Below are positions 1 to 8,368 of a stretch of DNA of 64,000 nt, piece after piece. Under the pieces are notes generated by a model. That model was not told the origin of the DNA. It was given only the letters and a program-made list of their open reading frames with translations, and searched no databases. The translations under genes were made by a program, and so were the position numbers. The stretch is from Rossellomorea arthrocnemi (GTDB taxonomy: Bacteria > Bacillota > Bacilli > Bacillales > Bacillaceae_B). Numbering within the stretch: the stretch's first letter is position 1; each line of letters opens with the position of its first letter. The stretch spans positions 37,505-101,504 of the forward strand of contig NZ_CAJGBF010000014.1 in the NCBI RefSeq assembly GCF_904424705.1. Direction: 5' to 3'.

Positions 1-2790
1 GCAGGTTATTTCGCTTCACTCGTCAAGGAAGAACCGATCCGTCCTTATGATCAAATGAAAAAGGACATTTACAACTACGAGGAAACCTCTCGACTTTACT
101 TCTCTGATAACGTATATCTGGGGAAACTGCGTACTGACCTGGAGCGGGAAGAAGTAAAGCTTGAAGATATCTCGAAAGATTTGCGAAATGCCGTCATCGC
201 CACGGAAGATGAGTACTTCAACGAACATAACGGTGTTGTACCGAAAGCGATCATGCGTGCCGTACTGCAGGAATTCACGAATTCCTCTACCCAATCGGGT
301 GGGAGTACACTTACTCAACAGCTGATTAAAAACCAAATCCTCACAAATGAAGTGTCATTTGAGAGAAAAGCGAAAGAAATTCTTCTCGCTCTCCGCTTAG
401 AGAGATTTTTTGATAAAGATGAAATACTGGAAGCGTATCTGAATGTAGCGACTCTTGGACGAAATTCTTCCGGTCAAAATATTGCAGGGGTCCAATCGGC
501 CGCAAAAGGTATCTTTGGAGTGGAAGCAAAGGACCTGTCCCTGCCTCAGGCAGCTTTCATCGCCGGCCTTCCGCAAGCCCCATTCTCTTACACACCGTTT
601 AAAAATAATGGGCAGATCAAAGAGAATCTCGATGCCGGGATGAGCCGAAAAAACACGGTCCTCTACCGTATGCACCGGGAGGGATATATTACGAAAAAAC
701 AATATGACGAGGCCGTTGCCTATGACATCTCAAAGGATTTTGTAAAGCCTAAGCCATCACCTCAAGAGCAATACCCTTGGCTGACTGCCGAACTTGAAAG
801 CAGAGCAGTGGATATCATGAAAAATGTGCTTGCCAAGAAAGAGGGCTATTCCGAACAGGATCTAGAGAATAATGATGAGCTCGAAGACAAGTACCGAACA
901 TTGGCTGACCGCAATGTTCGTCAAAGCGGGTACGAAATTCATTCGACCATCAACAAGAAGATTTATGATCAAATGCAAAAAACAAAAAATGCGTATGAAA
1001 TGTACGGTCCTACGAAAACCATAACCGCAACCGACCCTGATACAGGGAAAGAAGTCGAAGTGGAACAGCCGGTCCAGGTAGGAGCCATGATGATTGAAAA
1101 TAAAACAGGACGCATCATCAGCTTCATCGGCGGCCGTGACTTTAAATTGGAACAAATCAACCATGCCACCCAGTCACTGAGATCAAACGGTTCCACCATG
1201 AAGCCATTGCTCGCCTACGCACCTGCACTTGAATATGGCTACCTTTCACCGGGATCACCTATTCCTGATGTCGCCGTCAATATCAATGGCTGGACACCTG
1301 AAAACTATTCATTCAGGGAACGCGGGCTTTTCCCTGCAAGATTTGCCCTTGCAGAGTCATTAAATATTCCCGCTGTCAGAACGTATGCGAATATTTATAA
1401 CCGAAATCCATTTAAAGAGTTTCTGTTGAAAATGGGCTTTACAACCCTGTCAAGCCGATATGACAATAACCTTTCATTAACGCTTGGAGCAACTACTACA
1501 GGTGTGACAGTGGAAGAAAATGTGAATGCCTACACCACTTTTGCAAATGGTGGGAAATTCATTGATGCATTCATGATTGATAAGATCGTCGATAAGGATG
1601 GCACGGTCGTCTATGAGCATAAGAAAGACCCTGTGGATGTATTCAGTCCACAAACCGCCTACTTAACGATTGATATGATGAGAGATACCCTGGATCATTC
1701 CCTTGGTACCGGGCGATATGCGAAAACCTTCCTGAACTTTGGTTCAGACTGGGCCGGGAAGTCCGGAACGAGTCAGGATTATAAGGACCACTGGTTTGTC
1801 GCATCCAATCCAAGTATCACATTCGGGACATGGTTCGGATATGACTCACCTTCGTCATTAAACACAGCGTCATCACGCGCACAATATGGACATTACGGCT
1901 TACGTAACATAAGATTGTGGTCTTACTTACTGAATGATACGAGAGACCTTGCACCCGAACTCATCGACCCTGATGCATCGTTCCAACAGCCAGAAGGAAT
2001 TGTCAGAAGATCTTTCTGTTCGATTTCCGGACTGCTTCCATCAGAAGCATGCAGCCAGGCTGGACTCGTAAAAAGTGATTTATTCAACGCAAAATTTGTA
2101 CCTACCAAAACGGATGACAGCTTACTTATGAGCCGATACGTGATGGTAAACGGAAAGAAATACCTTGCTCTTCCGAACACTCCGGAAGAATTTTCACAGC
2201 CGGGTGTCATCTTGAATCCTGACTTTGTGAAAAACATCTTCGGTGCCGTCCCTGGAAATCCGGACAAACTCATACCGGATGGAGATGAACGATTTAAAAA
2301 TGTACTCGTCGCAGAAAACAAGATTTCTGATGATGGGCAAGCTCCAGGAACCGTGAAAGCAAGCGGAAACGGGAACAAAATCACCTGGACGCCATCTGCA
2401 AGCAGCGATGTCGTCGGATACCGGGTTTACAACACATCCGGCGGGAAAGTCGGAAGCGTCAAGTCCGGAGCCAGTTATGCAGTGTCCGTTGGAAACGGTG
2501 ACTTCTATGTGGTTGCAGTCGATGTAGCCGGCAAAGAATCTTCCCGTTCCAATACGGTGCAAATCGGTAAGCCCGAATCGAAACCGGATCCTAAACCTGA
2601 TAAACCGGATAAACCGGGTACGGATCCGAAACCGCCAGGGGATAAACCATCCGATCCCCCGCCAAAACCGGATAAGCCGGACAAACCGGAGCCACCACCG
2701 CCAGAAGATGGCGGCGGTGACGGCGGTGACGGCGGTGGAGGCGGAACAGAACCACCTACGGAACCCGATCCACCTGGGGAACAGAACTAA
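1..2790 (+). CDS. class A penicillin-binding protein (transglycosylase/transpeptidase), 5' partial
   Basis: Bifunctional peptidoglycan synthase that polymerises lipid II and cross-links stem peptides outside the membrane. The frame is open from base 1 and the cytoplasmic tail and membrane anchor lie outside the window. Numbering from the first Met (base 55): glycosyltransferase motifs EDEYFNEHNG at about 51 and GGSTLTQQ at 82-89, with RKAKEI-type motif following. The transpeptidase shows STMK (nucleophile Ser about 380), SLN (about 435) and KSGTS (about 569). A fibronectin-III-like segment lies near 765-845, followed by a low-complexity Pro/Lys/Asp/Gly tail (repeated KPDKPDKP, then Gly-rich). 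All catalytic motifs are intact. The Pro/Gly tail probably spans the wall (inference). The gene is followed by a strong terminator and is convergent with acsA. I recognise the family but cannot choose among PBP paralogue names. Confidence 0.95.
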   Translation, partial: AGYFASLVKEEPIRPYDQMKKDIYNYEETSRLYFSDNVYLGKLRTDLEREEVKLEDISKDLRNAVIATEDEYFNEHNGVVPKAIMRAVLQEFTNSSTQSGGSTLTQQLIKNQILTNEVSFERKAKEILLALRLERFFDKDEILEAYLNVATLGRNSSGQNIAGVQSAAKGIFGVEAKDLSLPQAAFIAGLPQAPFSYTPFKNNGQIKENLDAGMSRKNTVLYRMHREGYITKKQYDEAVAYDISKDFVKPKPSPQEQYPWLTAELESRAVDIMKNVLAKKEGYSEQDLENNDELEDKYRTLADRNVRQSGYEIHSTINKKIYDQMQKTKNAYEMYGPTKTITATDPDTGKEVEVEQPVQVGAMMIENKTGRIISFIGGRDFKLEQINHATQSLRSNGSTMKPLLAYAPALEYGYLSPGSPIPDVAVNINGWTPENYSFRERGLFPARFALAESLNIPAVRTYANIYNRNPFKEFLLKMGFTTLSSRYDNNLSLTLGATTTGVTVEENVNAYTTFANGGKFIDAFMIDKIVDKDGTVVYEHKKDPVDVFSPQTAYLTIDMMRDTLDHSLGTGRYAKTFLNFGSDWAGKSGTSQDYKDHWFVASNPSITFGTWFGYDSPSSLNTASSRAQYGHYGLRNIRLWSYLLNDTRDLAPELIDPDASFQQPEGIVRRSFCSISGLLPSEACSQAGLVKSDLFNAKFVPTKTDDSLLMSRYVMVNGKKYLALPNTPEEFSQPGVILNPDFVKNIFGAVPGNPDKLIPDGDERFKNVLVAENKISDDGQAPGTVKASGNGNKITWTPSASSDVVGYRVYNTSGGKVGSVKSGASYAVSVGNGDFYVVAVDVAGKESSRSNTVQIGKPESKPDPKPDKPDKPGTDPKPPGDKPSDPPPKPDKPDKPEPPPPEDGGGDGGDGGGGGTEPPTEPDPPGEQN

Positions 2791-2801
2791 AGAAGGATTT
2801 A

Positions 2802-2838
2802 AAAGAGGGAAACGTCGACATGACGTCTCCCTCTTTTT
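2802..2838 (+). terminator. Rho-independent terminator of the PBP gene
   Basis: A 15-bp stem with one mismatch (arms 2802-2816 and 2822-2836), 5-base loop and a T run. It starts 11 bases after the PBP stop codon. Confidence 0.85.
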
Positions 2839-3029
2839 ATGTTGGCTATCTTCTCAACCATTGCTGCTATTTCATCTTCTGAAAAACTGGACAATTGAGT
2901 GATTGGAACTCGTCTGTTCTGCGGTTCAAAATCTCTAACTACTTCCGGTGTATGCTGACGGTAACGTGGAGGCGCGTTTGAATCCGGCTTCTAACACCCA
3001 TTTTTCTTTGTGATTTATTTTGTCGCTAT

Positions 3030-3066
3030 TATGACCTCGAGGGGCTAGCCGCCGGAGCTTGACAAG
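3030..3066 (+). repeat. right half of the 126-bp GAAAAGCGG repeat
   Basis: The stretch reads TATGACCTCGAG, then GGGCTAGCCGCCGGAGCT, matching the 3' half of the full elements at 8018, 25981 and 46919. The left half is absent. Confidence 0.75.
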
Positions 3067-3152
3067 TGAGACCCCACAGGACAATTTTAGCCCAAGGAAG
3101 ATCAACACGCGCCCCGCGGAAAGGGAACAATTGGAGTGGAAATCAAACAGTA
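3066..3152. repeat. fragment of a GTGAGACCCC...GCCCCGCGGAAAG intergenic repeat
   Basis: Contains GTGAGACCCCACAGG, GCGCCCCGCGGAAAGGGAAC and TTGGAGTGGAAATCAA. This arrangement recurs between genes of many Bacillaceae (recall of family knowledge, not searched). A related copy in the opposite orientation is at about 27790-27905. Confidence 0.55.
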
Positions 3153-3324
3153 CTTGCTAATTGAATAGTAACATAGTTTACGAAAACAGCCTTTTGTAAA
3201 GATGCCCTCTCTTTCTATTCTTTTTTTACTGAATTCATACGAATTGGATCTGCTCTTTCTACTTAAGTGTCGGTCCAAACTACCTAAATGAGGGCTCAGT
3301 ACCTTTGACGATCTCTCCTGCCGA

Positions 3325-3450
3325 TTTTATGAGCTGTTTTTCAAGATTTTTGAGCCATTTTTCAGATTTATGAGCTGACTTCAGGAAAATATGAGCAGGA
3401 ATTCAGATATATGAGCCACTTTTCAATTTTATGAGCCTTTTGTCGAAAAA
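3325..3450. repeat. array of six TATGAGC short repeats, period 20-21 bp
   Basis: TATGAGC (one copy TTTGAGC) begins at 3328, 3349, 3369, 3390, 3410 and 3430. The sequence between cores is A/T-rich and not conserved. The last copy runs into TTTTGTCGAAA. Confidence 0.85.
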
Positions 3451-3514
3451 TAACTATTCTACACAAATCGGCCATCCCCTATGCTATGGCGCAAAGAACT
3501 CTTCTCCCATAGCC

Positions 3515-3546
3515 AAAAGAACCCCCACTCCAAGAGCAGGGGTTCT
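3515..3546 (-). terminator. terminator of acsA
   Basis: AGAACCCC/GGGGTTCT inverted repeat (arms about 3518-3526 and 3538-3546), followed on the minus strand by TTTT. It begins 13 bases after the acsA stop. Confidence 0.8.
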
Positions 3547-3559
3547 CCTAACATATCTA

Positions 3560-5278
3560 TTAATCTTCCATTGTACTCAAATCACCTGTCGGCAGGTCCA
3601 ACTCCCATGCCTTCAATACACGGCGCATGATTTTTCCGCTTCGTGTTTTTGGCAGTTTGTCACGGAATTCGATTTCTCTAGGAGCCGCATGTGCAGCAAG
3701 ACCTTTTTTCACGAACTGTCGAATTTCTTCCTTCAGTTCGTCTGTCACTTCGTATCCGTCACGCAGGGCGATGAATGCTTTGATGACTTCACCACGGACC
3801 GGATCAGGCTTTCCGATTACCCCTGCTTCTGCTACAGCCGGATGTTCAACAAGCTTACTTTCCACCTCGAAAGGACCTACCCTTTCTCCTGAAGTCATGA
3901 TGACATCATCGATCCGCCCCTGGAACCAGAAGTAGCCGTCTTCATCCATATAGGCAGAATCCCCTGAAACGTACCAGTCACCAGGCATGAAGTAAGATTC
4001 ATACTTCTGTGGATTATTCCAGATCTGATTCATCATCGATGGCCAGCCTTTCTTGATCGCTAAGTTCCCCATGCGGTACGGAGGAACTTCATTTCCTTGA
4101 TCATCGACAATGGCTGCTTTGATACCCGGGAATGGTTTCCCCATGGAGCCTGGTTTGATTTCCATGTTTGGATAGTTACAGATCAGTTGACCGCCTGTTT
4201 CAGTCATCCACCATGTATCATGGATGCGCAGGTTGAATACCTTCATCCCCCACCGGACAACCTCAGGATTCAACGGTTCTCCCACGCTGAGGATATGACG
4301 AAGGGAGCTCAGATCGAATTGTTTTACAACTTCATCCCCTGCACCCATTAGCATTCTGAAGGCAGTCGGTGCACTGTACCAGACCGTAACACCATAATCC
4401 TCGATCGTTTTATACCAGTTTTCCGGCTTGAAGCGTCCCCCTACGATGACATTGGAGGCACCTGTCAGCCATGGACCAAAGATTCCATACGAAGTCCCTG
4501 TAACCCAGCCTGGATCCGCTGTGCACCAATACACATCTTCTTCCTGAAGATCCAGTACCCATTTAGACGTTTGATAATGCTGGATCATGGCGTTATGAAC
4601 GTGAAGGACCCCTTTTGGTTTCCCTGTAGAACCTGATGTATAGTGAAGGATCAGTCCATCGTTACGGTCTACCCATTCCACTTCCAGCTTATTGCTCGCT
4701 TCAGCAAATTTAGTCATAAAGTCCACATGAACATCGTCCTCCTGAATATCTTCACCTATCAGAAAGACATGCTTCAGGTTTGGCAGTTCACTTACAGGAA
4801 CCCTTTTCAATAGCTCAGGAGTGGTGATGAGTACCTTTGCTTCGCTATCCTCCAGGCGGTCCCGGACAGCTCCTTCCATGAACGCTTCAAACAATGGTCC
4901 CACGATGGCGCCAAGTTTGATCGCTCCTAATACGGAGAAATACAATTCCGGTGATCTCGGCATGAAAATGAAAACACGGTCCCCTTTTTCAACATCCCCA
5001 AAACGCTTTAATACATTTCCTGCTTTGTTCGACATCTTCTTCATATCAGAGTACGTATATTTTTCATCACGTTCTGCATCTCGGTAATAAAGAGCGACTT
5101 TATTTTTTCTGAAAGACACTGCATGTCGGTCAATCGCTTCATGTGCCAGATTGACGCGACCTGTTTCCGCCCATGAAAATTCTTTTTCGACGTCTTTCCA
5201 ATCGAATGATTCATACGTATTTTCATAGCTTTCAAGATTATAGTTGCCCTTAGTCACTGGTAACGCTTCCACTTTCAT
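3560..5278 (-). CDS. acsA: acetyl-CoA synthetase (AMP-forming)
   Basis: Activates acetate to acetyl-CoA through acetyl-AMP, in the cytoplasm. An ANL-superfamily enzyme of 572 residues, the usual AcsA length. YTSGSTGKPKG is at about 213, the hinge region FQGRIDDVIMTSGERVGPFE lies in the C-terminal third, and RSGKIMRR carries the catalytic lysine at 549. That lysine is acetylated by AcuA and released by AcuC in B. subtilis. The start is the second of two in-frame ATGs. The first abuts the AAGGGGG ribosome site, so it cannot be used; the second lies at normal spacing. It is divergent from acuABC across a 253-bp promoter region. Confidence 0.97.
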   Translation of the reverse strand: MKVEALPVTKGNYNLESYENTYESFDWKDVEKEFSWAETGRVNLAHEAIDRHAVSFRKNKVALYYRDAERDEKYTYSDMKKMSNKAGNVLKRFGDVEKGDRVFIFMPRSPELYFSVLGAIKLGAIVGPLFEAFMEGAVRDRLEDSEAKVLITTPELLKRVPVSELPNLKHVFLIGEDIQEDDVHVDFMTKFAEASNKLEVEWVDRNDGLILHYTSGSTGKPKGVLHVHNAMIQHYQTSKWVLDLQEEDVYWCTADPGWVTGTSYGIFGPWLTGASNVIVGGRFKPENWYKTIEDYGVTVWYSAPTAFRMLMGAGDEVVKQFDLSSLRHILSVGEPLNPEVVRWGMKVFNLRIHDTWWMTETGGQLICNYPNMEIKPGSMGKPFPGIKAAIVDDQGNEVPPYRMGNLAIKKGWPSMMNQIWNNPQKYESYFMPGDWYVSGDSAYMDEDGYFWFQGRIDDVIMTSGERVGPFEVESKLVEHPAVAEAGVIGKPDPVRGEVIKAFIALRDGYEVTDELKEEIRQFVKKGLAAHAAPREIEFRDKLPKTRSGKIMRRVLKAWELDLPTGDLSTMED

Positions 5279-5314
5279 ATACCGCATCCCCCTTATGTAA
5301 GAAATTACAATCTT

Positions 5315-5343
5315 ATTATAGTATAAAACGAATATTTTCTCAA
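5315..5343 (-). promoter_or_regulatory. sigma-A promoter of acsA
   Basis: On the minus strand TTGAGA (5343-5338), a 17-bp spacer and TATAAT (5320-5315). Transcription would start about 30 bases upstream of the acsA start codon. Confidence 0.8.
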
Positions 5344-5462
5344 TTTTTTAAAAAATCTGCCATAGAGTATGTTCCTTATTTTTCTGTGAAAAACCCTGTT
5401 GAATCGCCATCCTCTATAGGTATTTTAGAATAACATTAACCCGTTAAACCTCTGAATTTTTC

Positions 5463-5499
5463 GTGAAAGCGCTCTCTCAATTTTAAATTCATGTATAAT
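5463..5499 (+). promoter_or_regulatory. acuABC promoter with cre-like site
   Basis: GTGAAAGCGCTCTCT (5463-5477) matches the CcpA cre consensus WTGNAARCGNWWWCA at 12 of 15 positions. TATAAT follows at 5494-5499, 32 bases before the acuA start. The cre covers where the -35 hexamer would be and no good -35 is visible, so CcpA control is likely (inference). Confidence 0.65.
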
Positions 5500-5531
5500 G
5501 GACTAGAGGAATATCTTTAGGTGGTGTCCAG

Positions 5532-6164
5532 ATGAAATTGAAAAAAACCTATAATGCAACAGAATTAAAGACAGCAAAAGGAAACATCATTATTGAAGGA
5601 CCGATTTCCGCAGAGGAATTGGCCCGCCTTGATTTTCACGAGGACCTGGTCGCTTTCAGGCCCCCAGCCCAGCAGCACAAAGCCCTTATTGAGATTGCCA
5701 GTCTACCAGAAGGGCGTATCTTGATTGCGAGAGACCATCATACCATTGTCGGGTACGTTACATATTTATATCCAGATCCTCTCGAACGGTGGTCCCAGGG
5801 AAAGATGGAGAACCTGATCGAGCTTGGAGCCATTGAGGTCATCCCGAAATTCCGCGGAGCTGCCGTCGGGAAAAATCTATTAAAAGTATCCATGATGGAT
5901 GATCATATGGAAGACTATATCGTCATAACGACTGAATATTATTGGCACTGGGACCTCAAAGGAACCGGCCTGAACGTATGGGAATACCGGAAAGTGATGG
6001 AAAAGATGATGAACGCAGGCGGATTGGAATATTATGCAACGGATGACCCTGAAATCAGTTCCCATCCGGCCAACTGCTTAATGGCAAGAATCGGAAAAAG
6101 AGTGGATTCAGATTCCATTCAACGATTTGATCAGCTTCGATTTATGAATCGCTTTATGTATTAA
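5532..6164 (+). CDS. acuA: protein N-acetyltransferase AcuA
   Basis: A GNAT-fold lysine acetyltransferase of 210 residues that inactivates acetyl-CoA synthetase by acetylating its conserved C-terminal lysine (established for B. subtilis AcuA). The acetyl-CoA binding segment is in the middle of the protein (GAIEVIPKFRGAAVGKNLL, about 96-114), with the R-x-x-A-x-G-type loop. A GGTGGTG ribosome site precedes the ATG. It is the first gene of acuABC, 30 bases before acuB, and divergent from its substrate gene acsA. Confidence 0.93.
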   Translation: MKLKKTYNATELKTAKGNIIIEGPISAEELARLDFHEDLVAFRPPAQQHKALIEIASLPEGRILIARDHHTIVGYVTYLYPDPLERWSQGKMENLIELGAIEVIPKFRGAAVGKNLLKVSMMDDHMEDYIVITTEYYWHWDLKGTGLNVWEYRKVMEKMMNAGGLEYYATDDPEISSHPANCLMARIGKRVDSDSIQRFDQLRFMNRFMY

Positions 6165-6194
6165 CGGGACAGTTTTCTAAAAGGGGTGGAGAAC

Positions 6195-6842
6195 GTGATT
6201 GTTGAAGAGATAATGAAAACGAAAATCGAAACATTGAAAGCCGACGATACGATTGCATCGGCCATACAATTAATGAGGGATAAGAAAATCAAGCATATCC
6301 CGATCACCAATGACACGATGGAAATCGTAGGCATCGTAAGTGACCGGGATGTAAAAGATGGTACACCTTCCATTTTTCATGAAGGGTCAAATACTTCCGA
6401 GTTACAAAACCCTCTTAAATTCATCATGAAGACCGACGTAATCACCGGGCATCCACTGGACTTTGTCGAAGAAGTCGCTGCCCTTTTTTATGAGCATCAT
6501 ATCAGCTGCCTTCCTATCCTGAAGGAAAAGAAGCTCGTTGGAATCATTACGGAAACGGACCTGTTGTATACCCTGATTCAATTAACCGGTGCACACCAGC
6601 CCGGATCTCAAATTGAAGTGAAGGTCCCTCATAAAGCCGGTATCCTCTATGAGGTGGCAGGCATCATCAGACGGAATAATTCCAATATCCAAAGTGTCCT
6701 CGTCTATCCGGATAAAAAGGACGAAGAATATAAAATCCTTGTATTCCGGGTAAGAACGATGAATCCGATGAATGTGATCAATGATCTTAAGAAAGAAGGA
6801 TATGACGTGTTATGGCCAAACATGCCGGGAATCTCATCATGA
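6195..6842 (+). CDS. acuB: AcuB, CBS-pair and ACT-domain protein
   Basis: Two CBS domains (about 1-130) followed by an ACT-like domain (about 135-210). Both are ligand-sensing modules, so a regulatory role in acetoin/acetate metabolism is assumed; the biochemical function is not established. I place the start at GTG 6195 (MIVEEIM...), which has AAGGGGTGG at good spacing and matches the B. subtilis N-terminus. The GTG at 6186 lies inside that ribosome site. The product is 215 residues. The stop overlaps the acuC start as ATGA. Confidence 0.92.
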   Translation: MIVEEIMKTKIETLKADDTIASAIQLMRDKKIKHIPITNDTMEIVGIVSDRDVKDGTPSIFHEGSNTSELQNPLKFIMKTDVITGHPLDFVEEVAALFYEHHISCLPILKEKKLVGIITETDLLYTLIQLTGAHQPGSQIEVKVPHKAGILYEVAGIIRRNNSNIQSVLVYPDKKDEEYKILVFRVRTMNPMNVINDLKKEGYDVLWPNMPGISS

Positions 6843-8014
6843 CTAAGGATGCCGTCTTTATCTATTCAGATGAACTGCTGGGGTACCGGTTCTCTGATGA
6901 GCATCCCTTCAATCAGACCCGGATCACCCTGACGATGGACTTATTGAAAGAAGTGAATGCTCTTCAACCGGATGAAATCGTTCCTCCCCGGATGGCTACA
7001 GACGAAGAGTTGTATCTTAATCACGATCCCAACTACGTAAACGCTGTCAGGCGAGCAAGTGATGGCCAGCTTTCTCAAGATCAGGCGGAAGGATTTGGGA
7101 TCGGTACAGAAGACACCCCGATGTTTCAAGGTATGCATGAAGCAAGTGCATATTTAGTGGGCGGTACGCTAACGGCTGTGGACTACGTTATGACCGGGAA
7201 AGCGAAGCATGCCCTTCATCTTGGGGGCGGATTGCATCACGGATTCAAGGGAAAGGCGTCGGGGTTTTGCATTTATAATGACAGTTCTGTCGCGATCCGC
7301 TATTTACAGGAAAAGTACGGGGCGAGAGTTCTCTATGTAGATACCGATGCTCATCATGGGGATGGTGTCCAGTGGTCATTCTACGATGATCCGGATGTTT
7401 GCACCCTGTCGATTCATGAAACAGGGCGGTATCTCTTCCCGGGAACAGGCAATATCAATGAACGCGGTCACGGAAAAGGGTACGGGTATTCATTCAATAT
7501 CCCCCTCGATGCCTTTACAGAGGATGAATCATGGCTCGAGGCCTATGAAACGTCCTTCCGGGAAGTCATTGAATTCTTCAAGCCCGACGTGATCCTCACC
7601 CAAAACGGAGCGGATGCCCATTATTATGACCCCCTCACCCACCTTTCGGCAACCATGAACATTTATCGGGAAATCCCCCGCATCGCCCATGAGCTTGCTC
7701 ATGAGTATTGCGATGGGAAATGGATTGCCGTTGGAGGCGGAGGCTATGACATATGGAGAGTCGTCCCAAGAGCCTGGAGCATGATCTGGATGCAGATGAC
7801 CGGTCGAATAGATCTCGCCGATTCATTTCCTGAAAAATGGACGCAGCGCTGGCAAAGTAAAGCAGGTGTCACACTACCGACAGAATGGACAGATGCATCT
7901 GACATCTACAAGCCGATCCCGCGAAAAGAAGAAATCACAGAAAAGAACAAACAAACCCTGGAAAAAGCCCTCTACTCCATCCGGCAACAACTCAGACAAA
8001 AACCCTCCAGTTAA
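6839..8014 (+). CDS. acuC: protein deacetylase AcuC (histone deacetylase family)
   Basis: Zinc-dependent class I/II HDAC-like hydrolase of 391 residues that removes acetyl groups from acetyl-CoA synthetase and so reverses AcuA. Visible motifs are the His pair in GGGLHHGFKG, the metal and catalytic motif DTDAHHGDG, and NGADAHYYDPL. I use ATG 6839, which overlaps the acuB stop and gives MTKDAVFIYSDELL, the conserved N-terminus; an upstream ATG at 6812 lies inside acuB. It is the last gene of the operon. No terminator hairpin follows immediately; a repeat element begins 4 bases after the stop. Confidence 0.95.
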   Translation: MTKDAVFIYSDELLGYRFSDEHPFNQTRITLTMDLLKEVNALQPDEIVPPRMATDEELYLNHDPNYVNAVRRASDGQLSQDQAEGFGIGTEDTPMFQGMHEASAYLVGGTLTAVDYVMTGKAKHALHLGGGLHHGFKGKASGFCIYNDSSVAIRYLQEKYGARVLYVDTDAHHGDGVQWSFYDDPDVCTLSIHETGRYLFPGTGNINERGHGKGYGYSFNIPLDAFTEDESWLEAYETSFREVIEFFKPDVILTQNGADAHYYDPLTHLSATMNIYREIPRIAHELAHEYCDGKWIAVGGGGYDIWRVVPRAWSMIWMQMTGRIDLADSFPEKWTQRWQSKAGVTLPTEWTDASDIYKPIPRKEEITEKNKQTLEKALYSIRQQLRQKPSS

Positions 8015-8017
8015 ACA

Positions 8018-8192
8018 GAAAAGCGGAGGCGGCTTGGGCAGAGGCGACAAGCATAAGACGAACCTGCCGGAAAGGCGCTCTTTGCCTTTTTGGCAGGTTT
8101 GACTTATGACCTCGAGCCTCTAGCCGCCGGAGCTGGACATACAGAAAAGCGGAAGGGGCTCGCCCTGTCCGACAAGCATAATACAGGAACCA
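8018..8192 (+). repeat. 126-bp GAAAAGCGG repeat (one full copy plus a truncated copy)
   Basis: The full copy is 8018-8143. Its nested arms are GGCGGCT/AGCCGCC, AGAGGC/GCCTCT, CATAAG/CTTATG, AACCTGCC/GGCAGGTT and AAAGGC/GCCTTT. A second copy starts at 8144 and stops matching after about 48 bases. The pair may serve as the 3' structure of acuABC (inference). The remaining bases to 8368 show no gene. Confidence 0.85.
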
Positions 8193-8368
8193 GAAAAGAA
8201 AGAATGATAGAATAAGTGCCAAGCCCCCTTTTCTAAGCGTGTGCGTGCTTGGGACTTGGTCTTTCTTTTGTATTAAATCTATCTATCAATTGGTTTACAT
8301 AGCTTTCTTGTAAAGGAAAATGTGTTAAACTCCTCCATAATCTTCTAAGAAAAAGGATGTGTGAGGCA

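Larger units (their letters stand above)
2839..3514. other. long convergent intergenic region made of repeat fragments
   Basis: No credible complete gene in about 675 bp. The region holds a start-less open frame on the minus strand (about 2799-2985), half of the 126-bp repeat, a fragment of a second Bacillus-type repeat, and a six-copy array of short repeats. The mosaic of fragments suggests repeated insertion and decay at a tolerant convergent site. Confidence 0.7.

Noticed and set aside
2697..2770. GGCGGT microsatellite as separate feature
   Set aside because: It encodes the Gly-rich tail of the penicillin-binding protein and stays in frame.
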